A DNA stretch of 64,000 bases from an uncultured Stenotrophomonas sp. (GCA_900078405.1 FLTS01000001.1:2584501-2648500); one strand, 5' to 3'. Positions 1 to 9,361 are shown, counted from the stretch's first letter. Notes: generated by a model from the sequence alone, not told the origin. Numbers and translations are program-made.

Positions 1-352
1 AGGCGGCAAGTGACTTGGCCGCGTGCAAGCGCGTGTATTCGTGGCGCGATTGGTCGGCCTGCCGCATCGACGCGCTGGTGTCGAGCAGCAGCCACACCAT
101 CAGCGGGCTTTCGCGTTCGGACTCGCGCACGAAGAGGCGATCCGAGCGCGCATGGAGTTTCCAGTCGATCTGCCGCGGTTCGTCGCCGGGCTCGTAGGCG
201 CGGTATTGCGCGAACTCCAGTCCGGCGCCACGGCTGCGGCTGGCATGCAGGCCGATGCCGCCACTGCCAATGGCCCATTGCGGCCGCAGCCGCAGGTTGC
301 GCAGGCGGCTGCGCACCTCGGGCGGGATCAGCACGGGCGCGGTGGCGGACAT
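1..352 (-). CDS. DUF58 domain protein, N-terminal part (runs off the window)
   Basis: This is the first 117 codons of a DUF58 protein; the rest lies beyond base 1. The family signature is visible in the segments FAQYRAYEPGDEPRQIDWK and RLFVRESERE, followed by the start of a von Willebrand-like fold at LLLDTSASM. Such proteins sit in MoxR operons and are thought to act as substrates or adaptors of the MoxR chaperone. The ATG overlaps the stop of the upstream moxR-type gene (TGATG), so the two are translationally coupled. The family call is firm; the cellular role is inferred only from context. Confidence 0.9.
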   Translation of the reverse strand, partial: MSATAPVLIPPEVRSRLRNLRLRPQWAIGSGGIGLHASRSRGAGLEFAQYRAYEPGDEPRQIDWKLHARSDRLFVRESERESPLMVWLLLDTSASMRQADQSRHEYTRLHAAKSLAA

Positions 353-1341
353 CAGGCCGGGTAGGGCACCGCGCGCAGCAATGCGGCGATCACGTCGTCG
401 GCCGTCTTCTGCTCGGCCTCGGCGGCAAAGGACAGCAGCAGGCGGTGGCGCATCACCGGTGCGACCAGCGCCTGCACGTCCTCGCGGGTGGCAGCGAAGC
501 GCCCGTGCAGCAGGGCGCGTGCCTTTGATGCCAGTACCAGCGATTGGCCCGCGCGTGGGCCTGCGCCCCATTTGATCCAGCTGTTCACCTCGCCGGGTCT
601 GCCATCGCCGGGGCGGCTGGCACGCACCAGACGGGTGATCCAGGTCAGCAGCCCGGGGCCGACGTGTACGTCACGCACGAGGGCTTGCAGCGCTTTCACC
701 GCGTCGGCGTCCATCACCTTCGGTACCACGCCGCTGCTGCTGCCGGTGGTTTGCGCGAGGATGTCGCGCTCTTCGGTTTCGCTGGGGTAATCCACGCGCA
801 CGTGCAGCAGGAAGCGGTCCAGCTGCGCCTCCGGCAGCGGGTAGGTGCCGGCCTGTTCGATCGGGTTCTGCGTGGCCAGCACGAAGAAGGGCGAAGGCAG
901 CGCGTAGGTGGTGCCGGCGTAGCTGACGGTGCGCTCCTGCATTGCCTCCAGCAGCGCCGCCTGCGTTTTCGGCGGGGTGCGGTTGAGTTCGTCGGCCAGC
1001 AGCAGGTTGGTGAAGACCGGGCCCTGCTGGAAGCGGAACGCGCGCTTGCCGGTACCGTGGTCTTCTTCCAGCAGCTCGGTGCCGAGGATGTCGCTGGGCA
1101 TCAGGTCGGGGGTGAACTGCACGCGTCGGAACTGCAGTTCCAGGGCTTGCCCGAGCGAGCGCACCAGCAAGGTCTTGCCGAGGCCGGGCGCGCCTTCGAG
1201 CAGGCAATGGCCGCCGGCGAGCAGGCCGATCAACAGTTGTTCGACGACCTGCTGTTGGCCGACCACGGCCTGCGCCAACGCGGCGCGCAGTTCGTTCAGG
1301 CGGGGCAGCAGGGAGTCCGGATCGGGGGTAGGGGCGTTCAT
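352..1341 (-). CDS. MoxR family AAA+ ATPase
   Basis: A 329-residue AAA+ ATPase of the MoxR type. Walker A is GAPGLGKT near residue 55, Walker B is LLLADELNR, and sensor 1 is FVLATQNPIEQAGTYPLPEAQ, cut here to its core ATQNPIEQ. MoxR proteins act as chaperones that mature or insert cofactors into partner proteins, usually working with the VWA/DUF58 proteins encoded beside them, as here. The length is normal for the family. It lies 16 bp downstream of the DUF4159 gene and overlaps the DUF58 gene, so it is part of one minus-strand operon. Its client cannot be read from the sequence. Confidence 0.93.
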   Translation of the reverse strand: MNAPTPDPDSLLPRLNELRAALAQAVVGQQQVVEQLLIGLLAGGHCLLEGAPGLGKTLLVRSLGQALELQFRRVQFTPDLMPSDILGTELLEEDHGTGKRAFRFQQGPVFTNLLLADELNRTPPKTQAALLEAMQERTVSYAGTTYALPSPFFVLATQNPIEQAGTYPLPEAQLDRFLLHVRVDYPSETEERDILAQTTGSSSGVVPKVMDADAVKALQALVRDVHVGPGLLTWITRLVRASRPGDGRPGEVNSWIKWGAGPRAGQSLVLASKARALLHGRFAATREDVQALVAPVMRHRLLLSFAAEAEQKTADDVIAALLRAVPYPA

Positions 1342-1357
1342 GCGGTCACCAATGGAG

Positions 1358-2056
1358 TCAGTGCGTCAGCGCGTACATCACGATGTTCACGCCGAGCTTC
1401 GTGTTGTCCTCGGCCAGGAAGCGCTTGTTGCGCCAGTCGTAGTCCCATTCACAGCCGTAGTCCTTGTTGCTGTAGAGCAGGCCGAGGCGGCCATCGATCT
1501 CGATGCCCTTGAGGTAGTCGTGCACCAGGTCGTCGCCCCAGCCATTCAGCTCGAACGTGGTCGCCGGCGGCCCTTCGGGAAACTTGAAGAAGCTGTTGTA
1601 GAGCGCGTGGGTGTTGGGCAGTTTTTCCAGTGCGTTGGCGCCGAAGATGCTGCGCATCTGTGCCTCGAACGACGTGGCGAACAGGCCATCGATGTCGTGG
1701 TTGCAGTCATCGACGAACACGAAGCCGCCGTTGCGCACGTAACGCTCGAAGTTGCGGCGTTCGTCCGGGTTGAACTCGACCAGCTTGTGCCCGGCCAGAT
1801 AGCAGAACGGTGCGCGCAGCATTTTCGGATCGGACAGGGCAACGACGTGTTCGGTCGGATCGACGCGCAGCGTGGTGTAGTCGATCAGCGAGGTGATCAG
1901 GTTGGACGGCATGCGCGCGTCCACGTCCCAGTCGCCGGAGTCGTACTTCAGCCGCGTGAACCAGAAGTCGTGGCGGCTGGCCTGGGCGAAGGCGGGCGGC
2001 ACCATCGCGCCTGCCGCCGTGCCGAGCATCAGGCGGAGGAATTGGGCGCGGTTCAT
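1358..2056 (-). CDS. DUF4159 domain protein with export signal
   Basis: About 232 residues starting MNRAQFLRLMLGTAAGAMVP, a signal-like N-terminus (hydrophobic core, then PPAFAQA as a probable cleavage site). I chose this ATG because a longer start 45 bp upstream would add a non-signal tail read out of the repeat element there. The body has the DUF4159 pattern (RFWFTRLKY-like opening here HDFWFTRLKY, then GGFVFVDDC, and a C-terminal NIVMYALTH). DUF4159 proteins commonly accompany MoxR/DUF58 clusters. The function is unknown. The export signal places it in the periplasm or outer membrane side. Confidence 0.85.
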   Translation of the reverse strand: MNRAQFLRLMLGTAAGAMVPPAFAQASRHDFWFTRLKYDSGDWDVDARMPSNLITSLIDYTTLRVDPTEHVVALSDPKMLRAPFCYLAGHKLVEFNPDERRNFERYVRNGGFVFVDDCNHDIDGLFATSFEAQMRSIFGANALEKLPNTHALYNSFFKFPEGPPATTFELNGWGDDLVHDYLKGIEIDGRLGLLYSNKDYGCEWDYDWRNKRFLAEDNTKLGVNIVMYALTH

Positions 2057-2061
2057 GAGGC

Positions 2062-2160
2062 AGGAGTAAGTGAACAGGAGTGAGGAGTGGGAGAACGACA
2101 AGAGCCGTTGCGTTTGACGTTGCCCTTACTCACTCCTCACTCCTCACACTTTTACTCACT
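2062..2160. repeat. Imperfect inverted repeat built of GAGTGAG-type units
   Basis: The left arm (2062-2093) contains AGGAGTAAGTGAACAGGAGT followed by GAGGAGTGGG. The right arm (2123-2160) is its approximate reverse complement, rich in ACTCCTCACTCCTCAC. It fills the gap between the DUF4159 start and the TldE-like stop. It resembles a second element at 19461-19575 in design (purine-rich tandem GAG units as long inverted arms), so both are probably copies of one intergenic repeat family. A transcript could fold it into a long hairpin. Confidence 0.7.
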
Positions 2161-2168
2161 TCTGGCCT

Positions 2169-3503
2169 TTACACCGCGTCGGAGAGCGAGGTGAAGGTGA
2201 AATCCCGCAACCGCATCGGTGGAATCATCATCACGAAGCTCGATTCATCACCTGCCACGCGTACCGGCTTGCCGAGCTCGTCGATGTTGTTGAGCATGAT
2301 CACCGGTGATTCGTTGAAGCGGAAGTTCTTCACCGGGTGCTTGATCTGCCCGTTCTCGATGTAGAAGGTGCCGTCGCGGGTCAGGCCGGTCAGCAGCACG
2401 GTCTGCGGGTCGACCATGCGGATGTACCAGGTGCGGGTGAGCAGGATGCCCTTCTGCGTGCCTTTCACCAGCTCGGCGATGGACTTGCTGCCGCCACCCA
2501 TCAGCAGGTTTCCGGGTCGCGCGTTGGCGGTCTTGCCCTGCTTCTGCGCCCAGTAGCGCGAGTAGTTGAGGTTCATCACCTTGCCGTTCTCGATGATGGC
2601 CGTGCGCTCGCGCGGCATGCCTTCGCCGTCCCACGGCAGTACCGGTGCTTCCGGATGCCAGGGGTCGGCAAACAGGTTGACCTGCGGGTCGTAGACCTGT
2701 TCGCCCAGCTTGTTGCCGCCCCCCTTCTTCGACAGGAAGCTGCGGCCCTCGTCGGCCGAGCGTGCATCGAAGAAGTTCATCATGAAGCTGATCAGGCCGG
2801 CAGCCGCGGCCGGCTCCAGGATCACCGTGTACTTGCCCGGCTCCAGCGCCTTGGCTTCGGCCGATTCGAGCGCCTTGCGCTTGGCGATCTCGATGTCCTG
2901 CCCAGCCTTGAAGTCGGCCGCATCCTTGAGGTTGCGGCCCACCCAGCCCGAACCACGTCCGTCCTCGGTGCGCACGGTGCAGGTGTAGTCGAAGCTGCTG
3001 GTGCGCTGGTAGCCGAAGTTGCCCTTGCTGTTGGCGATGGCGACGAAGCCGCGGCTGTCCTCGAGGAAGCCGGCGGCGACCAAGCCGTTGCCGCGGCATG
3101 GGGTGATGGAATCGGCGGCGACCCGCGCGCGGAAATCCGGGTCGATGGCGGCGGTGGATTCGCTGAAGGTCGGGCTCGGCGTGTAGTCCTGCTTGCCGAT
3201 GATGGGCATGAACTCCGGGTTTTCCGGTGCCAGCCGGGCCAGGTCCTCGGCGCGGCGTACCACGCGCTCCAGCGAGGCGTCGTCGAACTCGTTGATCGAG
3301 GCGGTGCCCACACGTTTGCCGAAGGCGACCTGCACGGCCAGCTCGGTGTCGTCGATCATGCCGCTGGTGGAGACGTTGTTCAGCGCGAAGCGGATGTTGC
3401 CATCAATGGAGCCGGCCAGCGTGGCGCTGCACTCGTCGGCGGTGGACAGCGCGATGACTTTGTCCAGGATGGCCTTGGCTTCCTGTTCGGTGAAGATGCT
3501 CAT
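2169..3503 (-). CDS. TldE/PmbA-like partner protein
   Basis: A 444-residue TldD/PmbA family protein. It lacks the HExxxH zinc motif present in the two upstream paralogues, which makes it the TldE-type (non-catalytic) partner; TldD and TldE form a heterodimeric peptidase. Family features include the central VILEPAAAAGLISFMM segment and the C-terminal GNLLMGGG and LLTRTWYIRMVDPQT. No signal peptide is seen (MSIFTEQEAKAILDKVIAL), unlike its TldD neighbours. It starts 21 bp downstream of the second tldD-type gene, so co-expression is likely. The substrate is unknown. Confidence 0.88.
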   Translation of the reverse strand: MSIFTEQEAKAILDKVIALSTADECSATLAGSIDGNIRFALNNVSTSGMIDDTELAVQVAFGKRVGTASINEFDDASLERVVRRAEDLARLAPENPEFMPIIGKQDYTPSPTFSESTAAIDPDFRARVAADSITPCRGNGLVAAGFLEDSRGFVAIANSKGNFGYQRTSSFDYTCTVRTEDGRGSGWVGRNLKDAADFKAGQDIEIAKRKALESAEAKALEPGKYTVILEPAAAAGLISFMMNFFDARSADEGRSFLSKKGGGNKLGEQVYDPQVNLFADPWHPEAPVLPWDGEGMPRERTAIIENGKVMNLNYSRYWAQKQGKTANARPGNLLMGGGSKSIAELVKGTQKGILLTRTWYIRMVDPQTVLLTGLTRDGTFYIENGQIKHPVKNFRFNESPVIMLNNIDELGKPVRVAGDESSFVMMIPPMRLRDFTFTSLSDAV

Positions 3504-3524
3504 TGCTCGGAACTCCTTGGACGG

Positions 3525-5159
3525 TCAGCCGAGGCTGCGTGCGGTATTGATGACGTTGATGCCGTCGAAACGGGCGGTGGACGAGCCGTGCGACACCGCC
3601 GAGACCTGGCCCGGCTGGCCCTTGCCGTCGAAGAACGAACCGCCCAGGCGGTAGTCGCGTTCGTCGGCCACGGCGCTGCAGGCGTTCCAGAATTCCGGCG
3701 TGCGGATCTGGTAGGCAACGTCTTCCAGCATGCGGGTGATCGTGCCGTCCTTGATCTCGTAGAACAGCTGGCCGCCGAACTGCGCGTTGTAGCGTTGCTG
3801 GTCGATCGAGAACGAGCCGTCGCCGATGATGTAGATGCCGTTCTCCACGTCCTTGACCAGCTCGGCCACGCTCAACGGCGTCTTGCCCGGTGCCATCGAC
3901 ACGTTGGCCATGCGCTGGAACTGCACGCTCGACCACGAGTCGGCGTAGCAGCAACCGTCCGATTCGGCCTTGCCGAGGATGTGGGCCTGGTCGCGGATGG
4001 CCTGGTAATCGACCAGTTTGCCATCGGTGATCAGCGGCCATTGCTTGGTCTTCACGCCCTCGTCGTCGTAACCGACCGCACCCAGCGAACCGGGCTGCAG
4101 CTTGTCGGCGAAGATGTTGACCTTGTCGCTGCCGTACTGGAAATGCGCCTCGCGCTTGTCCAGCGTGGCGAAGCTGGTGCCGGCGTAATTGGCCTCGTAA
4201 CCGAGCACGCGATCCAGCTCCAGCGGGTGACCGACCGATTCGTGGATGGTCAGCCAGGTGTGCGACGGGTCCAGCACCAGGTCGTATTTGCCGGGCTTGA
4301 CCGAGGTGGCGGTCAGCTTCTCCTGCGCATGCTTCGCTGCGGCAATGGCGTCCTCGCGCATGTCGTAGGACTGGCCGTAGACGGTGACGCCATTGGGCAG
4401 CACGGTCTTGCCGGACGCGGCGCCGTCCAGATACTCGAAGCCCATGCCCATCGGTGCGGACAGCCCGCCGCGGGTGCGGAACTTGCCGCTGGCCTTGTCG
4501 ATGGCGGTCACCGTCATCGGCGCCCAGATGCGGTGCACGTCCTGGTCGATGTAGGAACCGTCGGTGGAGGCGAAGTACTTCTGCTCGTTGACCAGGAACA
4601 GCATCGAGTTGACGAAGCTGGCGCCGGCGTCGAGCGCGGCGGCGTTCACGCCCAGCAGCAGGTCGGCCTTGTCCTTGATCGGCACTTCCATCGCGTTCTT
4701 CCTGATCGGCGTGCGCCAGCTCACTTCGCCGTACCCCGGCGCCTTGGCCAACTGCACCGGCGCGGTCTGGATCTTCGCGTTGGCCTTGGCGATCGCGGCG
4801 GCCTGCTGCGCGGCCTTGACCACGCCGGCCGGGCTGAGGTCGTTGGTGGCGGCGAAGCCCCAGGCGCCATTGACGATGACGCGGATGCCGGTGCCGGTGG
4901 ATTCGGTATTGACCACGTTCTGCACCCGGTCTTCGCGGGTGATGACGAACTGGCGCAGGTAGCGGCCAATGCGCACGTCGCAGTAGCTTGCGCCGGCGGC
5001 GCGGGCCGCGTTCATCGCATCGTCGGCCAGGCGCTTCTTCAAGGCCGGGTCGATCACGGTCAGCAGTTGTTCGGCGGCGATGGCCTTGCCGAAGAAGGAC
5101 GGCAGCATCAGGCCGCCGGCGGTGAGCCCGGTCAGGGCAAGGAAGTCACGTCTTTGCAA
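3525..5159 (-). CDS. TldD-type metallopeptidase with TAT signal (copy 1)
   Basis: A 544-residue TldD family zinc peptidase with an intact HExxxH motif (HESVGHPLELD). The N-terminus MQRRDFLALTGLTAGGLMLP fits a twin-arginine signal (RRDFLAL plus hydrophobic stretch, cleavage near KAIAAE), unusual because classical TldD is cytoplasmic. The C-terminal GGSFFDGKGQPGQVSAVSHG is shared almost exactly with the paralogue at 5518-7146, so the pair arose by tandem duplication. It is directly upstream of the TldE-like gene. It probably forms an exported heterodimer or acts on a periplasmic peptide; that part is inference. Confidence 0.9.
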   Translation of the reverse strand: MQRRDFLALTGLTAGGLMLPSFFGKAIAAEQLLTVIDPALKKRLADDAMNAARAAGASYCDVRIGRYLRQFVITREDRVQNVVNTESTGTGIRVIVNGAWGFAATNDLSPAGVVKAAQQAAAIAKANAKIQTAPVQLAKAPGYGEVSWRTPIRKNAMEVPIKDKADLLLGVNAAALDAGASFVNSMLFLVNEQKYFASTDGSYIDQDVHRIWAPMTVTAIDKASGKFRTRGGLSAPMGMGFEYLDGAASGKTVLPNGVTVYGQSYDMREDAIAAAKHAQEKLTATSVKPGKYDLVLDPSHTWLTIHESVGHPLELDRVLGYEANYAGTSFATLDKREAHFQYGSDKVNIFADKLQPGSLGAVGYDDEGVKTKQWPLITDGKLVDYQAIRDQAHILGKAESDGCCYADSWSSVQFQRMANVSMAPGKTPLSVAELVKDVENGIYIIGDGSFSIDQQRYNAQFGGQLFYEIKDGTITRMLEDVAYQIRTPEFWNACSAVADERDYRLGGSFFDGKGQPGQVSAVSHGSSTARFDGINVINTARSLG

Positions 5160-5517
5160 GGCTGCTCTCCGGTTACGGGTACGGCAACGAACGACGATGT
5201 CTTCGCGATGATTTGCGAACCATTCGATTCTTGCGGCGGCGGGTTTGCAGCGGTAGTGACTTTAGACATGGTCGGCGCGATGCAGCCGCGGGTTTCGGCC
5301 GTGCAGGCCCGGGCAGCCACACCTCCAGCGTGCCCCGCGGCCAGTTGGCGAACACTCGCGACCGCTGCAGGCAACCGGCCGCTCGGGGTGGTTGCCTGCT
5401 CGCCCGTGTCCTTGCCGCGCAGGGCGGCGGAAGCGCGGAGCAGGGGGAGCGTAGTCAAAGCACCGGACAGACGGTTTCATACATCCGCCCGGGGCAACGG
5501 AAGCGGCTGGATCCGCC
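5160..5517. other. Gene-free gap between the tldD paralogues
   Basis: 358 bp separate the two tldD-type genes. I find no ORF with a convincing start, no intrinsic terminator and no tRNA. Since the downstream gene is read leftwards from 5159, this stretch should hold its promoter, but no clear -35/-10 pair stands out. Confidence 0.5.
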
Positions 5518-7146
5518 TTACCCCAACGAGCGCGCCGTATTGATGATGTTGACGCCGTCGAAACGCGTCGTCGCCGACCCGTGCGATACCGCCGATACCT
5601 GCCCCGGCTGGCCCTTGCCATCGAAGAACGAGCCGCCGAGGCGGAAATCGCGTTCATCGCAGATGGCCGAGCAGGCGTTCCAGAATTCCGGTGTGCGGAT
5701 CTGGTAGGCGGCGTCCTCGACCATGCCGGTGATCTCGCCATTCCTGATCTGGTAGCAGAGCTGGCCGCCGAATTGCGCGTTGTAGCGTTGCTGGTCGATG
5801 GAATACGAACCGCGGCCGTGGATGTAGATGCCGTTCTCCACGTCCTTGACCATCTGCGCCGGCGTCAGCGGCGCCTTGCCCGGCGCCAGCGACACGTTGG
5901 CCATGCGCTGGAACTGAACGCTGCTCCACGAATCGGCGTAGCTGCAGCCATGCGAGGCGTTCTCGCCGAGGATATGCACCTCGTCGCGGGTGGCCTGGTA
6001 GTTGACCAGGATGCCGTCCTTCACCAGATCCCAGCGCCGGCACTTCACGCCCTCGTCGTCGTAGCCCACCGCGCCCAGGCTGTAGGGCTGGGTCTTGTCG
6101 GCTATGAAGTTGACGATGTCGCTGCCCCAGCGGAAACCGGCGTCGCGCTTGTCCAGCGTGGCGAAGCTGGTGCCGGCGTAGTTGGCCTCGTAGCCGAGTA
6201 CGCGGTCCAGCTCCAGCGGGTGGCCGACGTTCTCGTGGATGGTCAGGAACAGGTTGGACGGGTCCAGCACCAGGTCGTACTTGCCCGGCTTCACTGATGG
6301 CGCAGCCAGCTTTTCGCGTGCCTGCTTCGCGGCGGCGATGGCGTCCTCCATCGGGTCGTAGGAATGGCCGTAGCCGATCACCCCGCCGGGCAGCTGGTAC
6401 TTGCCCGCGTCGTCGCCATCGAGGAATTCCCAGCCCATGCCGGCTGGCGCCGACAGCCCGTTGCGGGTGCGGAACTTGCCGCTGGCCTTGTCGATGGCGG
6501 TGGCGGTAAACGGCAGCCAGATGCGGTGCACGTCCTGGTCGATCCACGAGCCGTCGCTGGAGGCGAAGTACTTCTGCTCATTGACCAGGAACAGCTGCGA
6601 GTTGATGAAGCTGGCACCGGCGTCGAGTGCGGCGGCATTGATCGACAGCAGCAGTTCCACCTTGTCCTTGACCGGTACCGCCATCGCGTTGCGGCGGATC
6701 GGCGTTCGCCACTGCACCTCGCCGACACCGGGAGTGGGGGCCAGTTGCACCGGCCGGGTCTGGATCCTCGCGTTCGCACGGGCGATGGCCAATGCCTGTG
6801 CCACCGCCGCCGCCACGCCCTGTTCGCCGGGCTGGCTGCTGGCGGCGAAGCCCCAGGCGCCATCGACGATGACACGGATGCCGACGCCGGCCGATTCGCT
6901 GTTGGTGACGTTCTGGACCTTGTCTTCGCGGGTGATGATGGCCTGATTCAAATAGCGGCCGATGCGCACGTCGCAATAGCTCGCGCCACCGCGCCTGGCC
7001 AGCGCCAGTACGGTGTCGGCCAGCGTCTTTTTCTTTGCCACATCGGCCGGGGCGAGCAGCTCCTCGGCGGCGATCAGGCGGGCATTGGGCAGCATCATTC
7101 CGGCCAAGCCGAGGCCGGAGAGTGCGAGGAACTGGCGGCGGTGCAT
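5518..7146 (-). CDS. TldD-type metallopeptidase with TAT signal (copy 2)
   Basis: A 542-residue paralogue of the gene at 3525-5159, with the zinc motif HENVGHPLELD and the same tail (GGSFFDGKGQPGQVSAVSHG). I start it at 7146 (MHRRQFLALSGLGLAGMMLP) because GGAG lies six bases upstream and this places the twin-arginine motif at the extreme N-terminus. Longer in-frame starts at 7158 and 7224 exist. It is first in the minus-strand series leading to the TldE, DUF4159, MoxR and DUF58 genes, separated from copy 1 by 358 bp. Both copies look catalytically competent. Confidence 0.9.
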   Translation of the reverse strand: MHRRQFLALSGLGLAGMMLPNARLIAAEELLAPADVAKKKTLADTVLALARRGGASYCDVRIGRYLNQAIITREDKVQNVTNSESAGVGIRVIVDGAWGFAASSQPGEQGVAAAVAQALAIARANARIQTRPVQLAPTPGVGEVQWRTPIRRNAMAVPVKDKVELLLSINAAALDAGASFINSQLFLVNEQKYFASSDGSWIDQDVHRIWLPFTATAIDKASGKFRTRNGLSAPAGMGWEFLDGDDAGKYQLPGGVIGYGHSYDPMEDAIAAAKQAREKLAAPSVKPGKYDLVLDPSNLFLTIHENVGHPLELDRVLGYEANYAGTSFATLDKRDAGFRWGSDIVNFIADKTQPYSLGAVGYDDEGVKCRRWDLVKDGILVNYQATRDEVHILGENASHGCSYADSWSSVQFQRMANVSLAPGKAPLTPAQMVKDVENGIYIHGRGSYSIDQQRYNAQFGGQLCYQIRNGEITGMVEDAAYQIRTPEFWNACSAICDERDFRLGGSFFDGKGQPGQVSAVSHGSATTRFDGVNIINTARSLG

Positions 7147-7297
7147 GCGGGGCTCCATGAACAGAGGGCGATGCACGCATCGCACGGAAGTCCCCGAATC
7201 TCGGTCGTCGCGCGGTACCGGCACAAGTGACCATCGTCATGCGTGGCGTGAACCGGTGCTGGCGCACAATCGGCCGATTCCGAAGAAAGCCGCATCG

Positions 7298-7939
7298 ATG
7301 ATCGAAAAACCCCATGCCGAATCCTGCGACCGCAACCGCGAACCAATCCTGGAGGTGCTGCGGCGGTACCTCGGCACTGCCCGCGATGTGCTGGAGATCG
7401 GCAGTGGCACCGGCCAGCACGCGGTGCATTTCGCCGCGGCGATGCCGTGGCTGCGCTGGCAGGCCAGCGATCACCGCGACAACCTGCCCGGCATCGGCCG
7501 ATGGCTGGACGAGGCGGCGCTGCCGAACACGCCACCGCCGCTGGAGCTGCAGGCCGTGCCCACCGGAATGCCGGGCCTGCAGCCGTTGCCACCCCTGCCA
7601 CAGGCGGAGGGCGTGGCCGGTTTCGACGCGGTGTTCACCGCCAATACCCTGCACATCATGGGCTGGGACAGCGTGCAGGCGCTGTTCGCCGGGCTGCCGC
7701 CGCTGATGGCGCCGGGTGCCCTGTTCATTGCCTACGGGCCGTTCAACTACGGCGGTGATTTCAGCAGCGACAGCAACCGCGCGTTTGATGGCTGGTTGAA
7801 GGCGCGCGACCCGCGTTCGGGTATCCGCGATTTCGAGGCGGTGGATACGCTGGCCCGCATGCAGGGGCTGGCGCTGCGCGAGGACATGGCGATGCCGGCC
7901 AACAACCGCACGCTGGTGTGGCAGCGCATGCACTCCTGA
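7298..7939 (+). CDS. DUF938 family SAM-dependent methyltransferase-like protein
   Basis: 213 residues beginning MIEKPHAESCDRNREPIL, with the SAM-binding loop VLEIGSGTGQHAVHFA near residue 30 and the DUF938 signatures ASDHRDNLPGI, FTANTLHIM and YGPFNYGG. Length matches the family. The substrate is not known. It stands alone between the divergent tldD-type gene and the convergent hipA. A longer frame upstream (from 7013) overlaps the tldD signal region and is unlikely to be used. Confidence 0.88.
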   Translation: MIEKPHAESCDRNREPILEVLRRYLGTARDVLEIGSGTGQHAVHFAAAMPWLRWQASDHRDNLPGIGRWLDEAALPNTPPPLELQAVPTGMPGLQPLPPLPQAEGVAGFDAVFTANTLHIMGWDSVQALFAGLPPLMAPGALFIAYGPFNYGGDFSSDSNRAFDGWLKARDPRSGIRDFEAVDTLARMQGLALREDMAMPANNRTLVWQRMHS

Positions 7940-8032
7940 TACCGGAACAGTTGGGCAAGGATGGCCTGCACTTTCCGGGATCAAGCTGCAGCTGAAGCAC
8001 GCTTGGCGGGATTTTCGCCGTAGCACCGGAGT

Positions 8033-9358
8033 TCAGGTATCGGCAGGCATTGCCGCCAGTCGTTCGGCCGACTTTCGCAGGCCATTGAAAATGGGCGTTG
8101 CCACCGAATCGGGGAAGCCGGGCGGCAAGCGTGCGCGTACCGTGGCAATGGCCGGTTCCACCTGTTCCAGCAATTGCGCGATCCACGGTTCGGCGCCTTC
8201 GGCAATGCCGCAGGCGCGTGCAGTTTCGTTCCAATGGCGGCGGCGGATCTGCATGAGCTTGCGATGGCGGTTCTTGCCGGCAACCGCCATCGCCAGTGCT
8301 GCATTGTGCGGGTCAAGCTGGCCTGGACCACGGCCGAGGATCGGATGGACCGAAAGCACGTCGTAGATCGGCGTCAGCCGGAAGCGGCCGGCCGCTTCGA
8401 TGTGGATGCTGAAATTCTTGGCGTGTCCATCGGTGGCCGCCAGCATCCAGAACAGCAACTGGGTCTTGAAGAATGTCACGCGGTCTTCCGGCTGTTCCGA
8501 TTGCCGCAGCAGTTCCATGATCTGCACGATGCCGGGGCCATCATCGCTTTCGTATTTGCGCGATGAGGGCAGGCCGAAGACCTGGCACATGTCCTCCTGC
8601 GGCAGCCGCAGCCACCAGTGGCCGTTGCGGGCCAACCGGCGATCGAAGCGTTCCACGATCAGCGCATGCTGGTCGCCGAATTGGCCGATCGAGGTGTTGG
8701 CGACGGGAATACCGAACGCGGCCAGCATCTGCATGCACAGCCATTCGTTTTCGACCGACAACTGCATGTCGGCGCGCATGTTGCCGACCAATCCCAACGG
8801 CAGTTTGAAGATGTGGGTGCTGGGTGTGCTGCCGGTGGGAATGCACCACTGCTCGCGGTGCCGCAGCAGACCGGTTTTTTCCTGTGCGCCGGCGATGGAG
8901 ATGCGGAACTCGTCCTCGTCGCGTGTGCGCTGCCCCGGCAGTGCGGGTGTGGTGACATTGCGCAGCAGCCCACCGACCTGTGCATCGCTCAGCGCTCGGT
9001 AGCGGATTTCGTGAAGATCGTCAGGGGCGTAGCCGGGCGGAAGCAACTGCACCGCGCCAACGCAATCGCGGCCGATGGCTTGCAGCAGATCGAAGGTGCC
9101 GGTGGAGTGCGTGCCGAAACGGTCACGGATGCGGTTGCGGATGGCGCCGTTGTCGGGCAACAGATTGTCGAAGTAATCGGCGACGACTTGGCCGCGGTGG
9201 CTCTCGCCGGCCGGCAACAGTGGCAGCGACAGCGACAAGGGGCGCGGCAACGGGGATTCCAGCCATGTGGAGAGATAGGTCAACCGTGAACCGGTGCGCG
9301 GTTCGTCCTGCCAGATGGCGACTTCCACACCATTCATCCAGACCCGCAGTTCAGGCAT
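8033..9358 (-). CDS. hipA: HipA-type serine/threonine kinase toxin
   Basis: 441 residues, the usual HipA length, with all key elements: the N-terminal sub-domain (residues 1-110), the glycine-loop segment ISIAGAQEKTGLL (153-165), the ATP-binding lysine in IFKLP (K185), the catalytic loop ATDGHAKNFSI (D310) and the metal-binding aspartate in IYDVL (D333). In E. coli HipA phosphorylates glutamyl-tRNA synthetase and induces dormancy; the target here is presumed similar. It begins 3 bp after the hipB stop, so the antitoxin and toxin are coupled. All catalytic residues are intact, so the toxin should be active. Confidence 0.93.
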   Translation of the reverse strand: MPELRVWMNGVEVAIWQDEPRTGSRLTYLSTWLESPLPRPLSLSLPLLPAGESHRGQVVADYFDNLLPDNGAIRNRIRDRFGTHSTGTFDLLQAIGRDCVGAVQLLPPGYAPDDLHEIRYRALSDAQVGGLLRNVTTPALPGQRTRDEDEFRISIAGAQEKTGLLRHREQWCIPTGSTPSTHIFKLPLGLVGNMRADMQLSVENEWLCMQMLAAFGIPVANTSIGQFGDQHALIVERFDRRLARNGHWWLRLPQEDMCQVFGLPSSRKYESDDGPGIVQIMELLRQSEQPEDRVTFFKTQLLFWMLAATDGHAKNFSIHIEAAGRFRLTPIYDVLSVHPILGRGPGQLDPHNAALAMAVAGKNRHRKLMQIRRRHWNETARACGIAEGAEPWIAQLLEQVEPAIATVRARLPPGFPDSVATPIFNGLRKSAERLAAMPADT

Positions 9359-9361
9359 GGC

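Noticed and set aside
5132..5458. ORF in the gap between the tldD paralogues
   Set aside because: It overlaps the start of the downstream gene, has no ribosome-binding site and no conserved motif.
2337..5543. Very long plus-strand open frame (over 1000 codons) opposite the tldD/tldE genes
   Set aside because: It is an antisense shadow in high-GC DNA: the minus strand carries well-conserved genes, and this frame has low-complexity Arg/Val/Gly content with no recognisable domain.
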